NCBI GenBank assembly: GCA_024196135.1
Contig: JAMQCK010000964.1
Coordinates: 1 to 13,475, forward strand
Direction: 5' to 3'
Length of the DNA: 13,475 bases
From: Pleurotus ostreatus/Saccharomyces cerevisiae fusant
Lineage: Eukaryota > Opisthokonta
Positions 8,438-13,475 of the stretch are shown one piece after another. How positions within the stretch are numbered: position 1 is the stretch's first letter; every line of letters begins with the position of its first letter. Below the pieces are notes generated by a model. The model saw only the letters and a list, made by a program, of their open reading frames with translations. It was not told the DNA's origin and did no database searches. The position numbers were made by a program, and so were the translations under genes.

Positions 8438-11400
8438 ATGGCGACCCCTGGATATGTGCGCTCGTCGTCGCACGAGGCGCCCGATCTTGCTGCCATCCGT
8501 AAGGCCAACGAGGGGAAGAGCCTGGAACAGATGCGCGCGGAGCGTATGCAGAGGCAGCAGGCGCGGATTAGGAACAGAGGAGGGTGCGTACGCTGCTTGA
8601 CACCCGCATATATGCGCTGAAAATTGGATTATGCGCGTAGGAACTTTGTCCCCCAACTCAGCGATGACAGCGGCACGGTCCTCTTCGAGATCCTCATGGG
8701 CGTTCGGCCCCCACTCTCTCCAAGACGCGGTATAATGCGCCGCAGTCCATCGAACTCGCCAGAGCGACCTCCATCCAATCTCCGAAACGAAGAGCCGGCT
8801 GCGAGTACCTCCAGTTCGTCGTGTCCGATCGCATAATTCGGCAGTGTACTGATCTACCGTAGAGCGCGCCCCTCGCAAGTCAGCCGCGAGCAGCAGATCC
8901 AAGAGCGCTTCCGCCAAGGGGAAGGGCAAGAGCAAGTCGCGTAGCAAGAAGGCTGATGCCGACGATGATGCTGGACCGTCTACAAGCGCATCTGCAGTGC
9001 GGTCATCAACTCGCACGAGCACATCTACCTCCTCCCGCACCAAATCATCCTCTACCTCCCGAGCGGCGACCTCCTCTAAATCCGCCTCAGCCTCCTCCAA
9101 GAGCGCCTCGACCTCCTCCAAAGGCACTTCAGCCTCCAAACGCGGCTCGTCCTCCTCCAAGACTGCCTCCACCTCGTCCAAAGGCACCTCCTCCCGCTCC
9201 AAGAAACCATCCAAAGCCGCAGCGTCAAAGCGCAAGAAGAGCATATTGCCGCCTATTGGCGTTCTGTCTGACATCGAGGAAGTCGACGAGGAAGCCTTGG
9301 AGGACGACGATGATGATGTCCCGCTCGCGCCGCCTCCCACGACAGTGACTAGTGCGAAGGGGAAGGAGAAGGGAGTTGTCGAGGAAGAAGCCCCCGCCCT
9401 CCGCCGCTCGCCGCGCAAAGCGAAGTCGAAGACGACCGCTGCGCCACCTCTACCGTCGAAGCCTCCGCCGAAGTTAAAGTTCCCCACGTCCTCTGGTCCC
9501 GCTCCCGCCATACCCACGCCCAACACGAAGGCCCCACCCGCCACTCTCCTCACGAACCCTTTCGCCCCTACCACGACCGACCGCGCGGACCCTCCATTCA
9601 CTACCTCATCCACCGCCTCGAAGCCCGCACCCGCCCTTCCAGACGCAACATCCCTCTTCGGTGACGACGATGACGACCACCCCTCAGTAAAGGCCAAGAA
9701 GCTGCGGAAGGGGGAAGAGGTGGACGTGGAGGATGAGGAGCATGCGGTGAAGGCGAAAAAGGCGAGGCAGGAAGTCGGCTTGTCGAAAGCTATTTGGGAA
9801 GTGGACGAGGGGGATGAGGAGCCTGCACCAATGGACGAGGACGTCGAGGATCCCCCGCCGAAGACCAAGAAGCCACGCGCGAAGAAAGCCACTGTGGACG
9901 ACGACCACGACCTTGCGTCGGCGCTCAACCAGGCGGCGCAAGCGAATGAGGTGGCGCGCAAAGGGAGGAAGGGAAAAGAGAAGGCGAGAATAGCGGAGGA
10001 AGAGGAGGACGAGCAGGAGGCTGAGCCCGAGCCACCCGCGAAGAAGGGAAAGGCGAAGGCAGTGGTGACGGCACAGGCGAATGCAGCGGTGGCAGCCCAG
10101 GCGAAGGCAGTAGTGACAGCCCAGGCGAAGGCAGCGGTGCCAGCAGAGGCGAAAGCGAAGACAGCAGAGGCGAAAGCGAAGACAGCAGCCAAGGGGAAGG
10201 GCAGAGCGGGGAAGAAGGCGAAGAAGCCCCCACCTCCAGAGTCAGACGGGGATGACCTACCGCCCGTCGACGAGGTCGATGACCACCCATCCGTCGACGA
10301 GGTTGATGACCTCCCACCCGTCGACGAACCTGCACCGCTGCCGCCTAAGGGCAAGCCCGCGCCGTTGCCGTCGAAGGCCAAGCAAGGCAAGAAGAAGGCG
10401 GCGGCGGCAACACTCGAGGCTGATGAGGACGACGATGACCTGCCGCCCGCTCACGAGCCCGCCCCACTGCCGTCGAAGGACAAGCGGAACAAGGCTGCTG
10501 CGCGAATTGAGGTCGATAACGACGATCTACCGTCAGTCGAGGTCGAAGACGACCTTCCTCCCGTCGAGGTTGAGGATGACTTGCCGCCAGTCGAAGTGGA
10601 GGACGACCCACCCGCCGATGCCAAGGAGAAACCGAAGCGCGGTAGGAAACTAGCCGAGGCGAAGCAGCCAGCGAAGCGGGGGAAGAAGGCTGCTGCTGCG
10701 AAAGCGACCGCTGATTCCACCAAGACAGGCAAGAACGCACTCACAAGTACTGCGCGCCCACCCGATCCGGACGAGCTCGACGACGACCTCGCCCCGATCG
10801 TGCCTTCACCGCCTGCGCGCTCGCCCAAGCGGAAGATCAGCGATGACGAGGAGGTCGAAGGTCGGCGACCATCGAAGAAGCCGCGGGCGGCGGAGGCAGA
10901 GGAGGAGGAGCCTGTACCGGCGAAGGGGCGGCGGAAGGAGGCGAAGGTCGCTGAGGGTGCGGAGGAGGTCGCAAGGCCGGAGAAGAAGCCGGCGAAGGCG
11001 AAGGCGAAGGGGACCGAGGCGAAGGAGGTCGGGGAGGTCGAGCTCGAGTCAGAGGTGGTCCAGGCGAAGCCCGCGAAGCAGCCTCGAGCCAAGAAAGTCA
11101 AGGACGCACCCGAGCCTGAACCCGCCTCCGACGACGAGACCGCACAGCCAAAGCGTAAAGCTACGACATCGCGACGGAAGCGGAAGAATGAGGATGAGGA
11201 CGTCGAGGCTGCGCCGAAGGCGAAGAAGGGCAGGAAGAAGGCTGCGGTGGATGAAGTTCCGGCAGAGGAGGTGGTGCTGCTGTTTGATGAAGATACGAAG
11301 ACTAAGGCGGGAGGCAAGAGGAAAGCCGCCCCCGGGCTCGGGAAGGGCAAGCCGTCGCGCAAGGACGCAGATGAGGTGAGTATTCTATCTTATGGGATTG

Positions 11401-11537
11401 GCTTGATGTTGATCGTCGCTCAGGACACGGAACGCAAGCCGAGCGGTTTGCCCGCGCACGTCGCTGCGCGCCTGAAGAAGCGCCGATACACCCTTGTCGC
11501 GGACAACGAGCCCGATGAACTGGATTGCTTTTCATGA
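8438..11537 (+). CDS. Large Lys/Ala/acidic repeat-rich protein, probably nuclear (978 aa)
   Basis: I do not recognise the family. Exons 8438-8583, 8641-8804, 8863-11375 and 11424-11537 give 978 residues. The N-terminus looks conserved and non-repetitive: a charged helix (AIRKANEGKSLEQMRAERMQ) then NFVPQLSDDSGTVLFEILMG and a Ser/Arg-Pro segment (PPLSPRRG). The large third exon is low complexity: a Ser/Thr/Lys array (about 8997-9235), acidic runs such as EEALEDDDDD, several KAKK-type basic clusters that look like nuclear localisation signals, an Ala/Lys array, and two nonapeptide arrays. The C-terminus becomes ordered again (LPAHVAARLKKRRYTLVADN, then EPDELDCFS). The alternation of basic clusters and acidic runs suggests a disordered chromatin or nucleolar protein; this is inference. 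The exon 2 donor was placed at 8805 because the apparent later donors give stops or frame loss. The last intron (11376-11423) is 48 bases with no stop, so it may be retained. Confidence 0.75.
8997..9235 (+). repeat. Degenerate Ser/Thr/Lys coding repeat
   Basis: Imperfect short repeats of TCCTCCAA(A/G) and related units encode runs such as SKSASASSKSAS, TSSKGTS and SSSKTASTSSKGT. The array lies in the early third exon of the 978-residue protein. Such Ser-Lys tracts are potential phosphorylation and DNA-contact regions; the antisense strand mirrors this as a glutamate/leucine-type open frame. Confidence 0.7.
10071..10184 (+). repeat. Ala/Lys heptad-octad array (AQAKAVVT, AEAKAKT)
   Basis: Three 24-base units encode AQANAAVA, AQAKAVVT and AQAKAAVP, followed by two identical 21-base units (10141-10161 and 10162-10182) encoding AEAKAKT twice. 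The perfect second pair suggests recent slippage or unequal exchange. The Ala/Lys pattern is typical of linker-histone-like tails that form helix on nucleic acid. Confidence 0.8.
10251..10331 (+). repeat. Nonapeptide array 1: DDLPPVDEV x3
   Basis: Three consecutive 27-base units encode DDLPPVDEV, DDHPSVDEV and DDLPPVDEP. They sit in the third exon of the 978-residue protein and are followed by PAPLPPKGK and PAPLPSKAK. A second array of the same design lies at 10521-10613. Confidence 0.85.
10521..10613 (+). repeat. Nonapeptide array 2: DDLPPVEVE x3 plus partial
   Basis: Three 27-base units encode DDLPSVEVE, DDLPPVEVE and DDLPPVEVE, ending in a partial DDPP. Codons differ between units (for example CTA, CTT and TTG for leucine) while the peptide is kept, which suggests the amino acid pattern is maintained rather than being a very recent DNA duplication. 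Confidence 0.85.
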
Positions 11538-11797
11538 TTTCTGAGCTGCTTGCATGCATATATCAACACCACTATTTAATTGCTATGCCCTACGTGCTCT
11601 CTCACAAACATATGTAGCCTTGGATTCAAATCGGGATTCGCAACTGTACACCTGCTCGTGGCTTCGTCAGCTTGTATATGCTTAGTTACAACCGACGGCT
11701 CTCAAAATGAACTTGTGGGTCCACCTCCGGGACTTGCCGGCGCGTAGTGTCGGCCCGCGTATGTCAGATGACCAGCCGCGCCTCTGCTCCTGCCGCC

Positions 11798-12481
11798 ATG
11801 TCGCTCCCCCACTCCAGCTACGACCCGCGCCGGGTATGCCTCAACCCCTTCCCCAACGTCTCTCTTGGCAAGCACAGGCGCACCATCGGCGTCTACCTCT
11901 CGGGAGCCCTCGTGCGTCGACCGCATCGCTGCAACGTTACCCCCACTGATAGAGACGTATCCGTAGTTCGCACTCGCGAACTGGACGTTCCTTGACGCCG
12001 CGATCCTCTCCGCGCACGCGCACTCCCCATACACCGCCCCCGGCGCACCCCCACAGGATCCCCCCGTGCACGTCGCCTTCGTCGACTGGGTCCCCGGCAT
12101 CTTCTCCCTCCTCGGCTTCCTCATTGTCAACCTGATCGACAAGGACCGCATTCGCGGCGAGGGCTTCGGCGCGGGCGACGAGCGGGCCGTCTGGCGCGCA
12201 CGCCTCTTCCTCTTCATTGGCTTCGCGTGCATGGCGGGCGGGCTCGCGGGCAGCGTGGTGCGTGTGGTGCGCGGTGGTTGCGCAGGGCTTGTGTGGCTGA
12301 TATATCCCCCTCCCCGCAGTGCGTCCTCATCCTGAAATACGTGATTCCCCATTACGCGGAGCAGTTCACGTACTACGGCTACGCGAACGTCTCGCAGAAT
12401 GTCGCTATGATGCTGAGCGCAGTCGTACTCTGGATCGCGCAGAGCAGGAGCAATGAGTACGAGTACAACCTCACCTTATGA
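11798..12481 (+). CDS. VPS68: Vps68/TMEM50 (UPF0220) family membrane protein
   Basis: Exons 11798-11911, 11967-12257 and 12320-12481 give 188 residues, close to the 184 of yeast Vps68. Family hallmarks are visible in order: IGVYLSGALFALANWTFLDA with the first membrane span, FVDWVPGIFSLLGFLIVNLI with the second, the loop DKDRIRGEGF, WRARLFLFIGFACMAGGLAG with the third, and NVAMMLSAVVLWIAQSR with the fourth. In yeast, Vps68 acts with Vps55 in late endosome to vacuole traffic and is linked to ESCRT function. The start was chosen at 11798 because it sits in an ideal context (GCCGCCATG); an in-frame ATG at 11768 would add ten residues. Introns are 55 and 62 bases. The gene is convergent with the FunK1 gene, with about 305 bases between stops that hold nothing recognisable. 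Confidence 0.93.
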
Positions 12482-12786
12482 TGCGGCAAAGCAGTATGAA
12501 GACGATCTGTAACTCTTTCTTCCGCCATACCGCAGGCCGCTTGTCTCGACGGAATGTTGATCTGTACTGCATCATGTGCATGCATTTTCGCCGCAATTAT
12601 GGAGGTCCCTTGCATCGCGTTGTGCACCACCGTCATTCCTGTCGGCTTCGATGCCGGTACATATGCCACCCATTCGTTGCAGGCAAAGTGGTGCATCAGT
12701 GTTCTATGAAGTTGGGTGCAAGATTGAGAAATCGTGTATCATATCCAAGGTGCGCAGGACACGGTCCAAATTGATGTGGGTATAGT

Positions 12787-13475
12787 CTACCTTGTCATCT
12801 CCATCTTGATCGTCTTCATGAACGCCTCGAAGGTGACTTGCTCCGCATACCGCGCCTCGTTAAATACGTCCACACTCTCTTCGTCCACGTCGTTCGACGC
12901 GTCGCGAGCACCGGAAAACATCCTGAACAGCGGCCACACCCAGCGCTTCCTCACATCCTGCCACGGCTCGAGAGTCAACCCCAAGTACTCCCGCCGAGTA
13001 TGCATACTATACATAAAGGAATTCCTTTTGACCCAGTTGTCGATCCACCCGGGGAACCTGCAGGGCAGTTGGCGTGTGTGTTGGAAGTCGTAGTGTGCGA
13101 TGGCCCATACAAGCAACCAGAAGAATGACTCGAGGTCGTGGTGGTAGCGGCGGGTTTGTGGGAGATGTTTGCCGTCTGACGCCACGTACTGCAGGTCGAG
13201 GGCAGTGAAGGGGCTGGTGCCTCTGCGATACAGAATGGGGCCGGTTGCTTCGTCGTCGAAATTGTAGTGAATGGGGCAGGAAACGTCCCAGTCTACGAGG
13301 CATCCGACAGCCTGTCCGTCTGGGGACCGGTGCCACATTGCGGTGTTGTCGCTGATATCTCGATGCAAGACGCCATGGCCGGACGCGCGAAAGTGCGCTG
13401 TAAGCATCATTCAGTCTACCTCGCACGCATAGGAACGAATGCACCTACTCTCCACTATACCCGCGTAGCAGCTCT
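12787..13475 (-). CDS. FunK1 fungal-type protein kinase (C-terminal part, 5' end off window)
   Basis: The visible part spans the catalytic loop to the C-terminus: exon 13475-13449, intron 13448-13398 (51 bases), and exon 13397-12787. Kinase motifs are intact: HRDISDN with the catalytic Asp and metal-binding Asn, LVDWDVS in the DFG position (DWD is common in FunK1 kinases), the activation segment RRGTSPFTALDL, and HHDLESFFWLLVWAI, the FunK1 hallmark. The N-lobe with the glycine loop and the ATP-binding lysine is beyond the window edge, so activity cannot be judged. FunK1 kinases are an Agaricomycete-expanded family of mostly unknown substrates, linked to multicellular development. The donor at 13448 was chosen because the next candidate leaves an upstream stop codon. 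Confidence 0.88.

Noticed and set aside
8249..10390. Minus-strand open frame of 713 codons antisense to the repeat-rich gene
   Set aside because: It mirrors Lys/Ala/Asp codon bias on the plus strand: residues come out as Ser, Phe and Ala low complexity. The plus strand has splice-consistent ends, a good start context and ordered termini, so this is a shadow.
10451..11362. Minus-strand open frame of 303 codons
   Set aside because: Antisense shadow of the same repeat-rich coding sequence, with Ser/Phe/Ala low complexity and no motif.

Overview
The window looks like nuclear DNA of a basidiomycete fungus, probably an Agaricomycete. The signs are GC-rich coding sequence, many short introns (about 46-60 bases, GT..AG, with CTNAC-like branch points), dense genes on both strands with short gaps, and a FunK1 kinase, a family expanded in mushroom-forming fungi. 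All gene models were spliced by eye from reading frame, splice signals and family motifs. No RNA gene, transposon, CRISPR array or virus was seen.

Layout, left to right. (1) 52-2508 (+): 3' part of a SET2 histone H3K36 methyltransferase, cut by the left edge. (2) 2702-3223 (-): a small unrecognised three-exon gene, convergent with SET2. (3) 3224-3936: a divergent promoter region. (4) 3937-5706 (+): a seven-exon RING-CH (MARCH-type) membrane ubiquitin ligase. (5) 5707-6277: a 3' gap with nothing recognisable. (6) 6278-7647 (-): an unrecognised multi-exon gene with an 18-base exon, possibly with a further upstream exon near 7884-8012 coding a membrane segment. (7) 8438-11537 (+): a 978-residue low-complexity Lys/Ala/acidic protein with nonapeptide repeats, behind a promoter holding two ACGCGT (MCB-type) boxes. 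(8) 11798-12481 (+): a Vps68/TMEM50 (UPF0220) membrane protein. (9) 12787-13475 (-): the C-terminal part of a FunK1 kinase, cut by the right edge.

The genes do not form a cluster or pathway. SET2 acts on transcribed chromatin, the RING-CH protein and Vps68 act on membranes, and FunK1 kinases have poorly known roles. This is mainly a normal gene-dense stretch. The parts least explained by known families are the repeat-rich gene at 8438-11537 with its possible G1/S promoter, and the orphan gene at 6278-7647.
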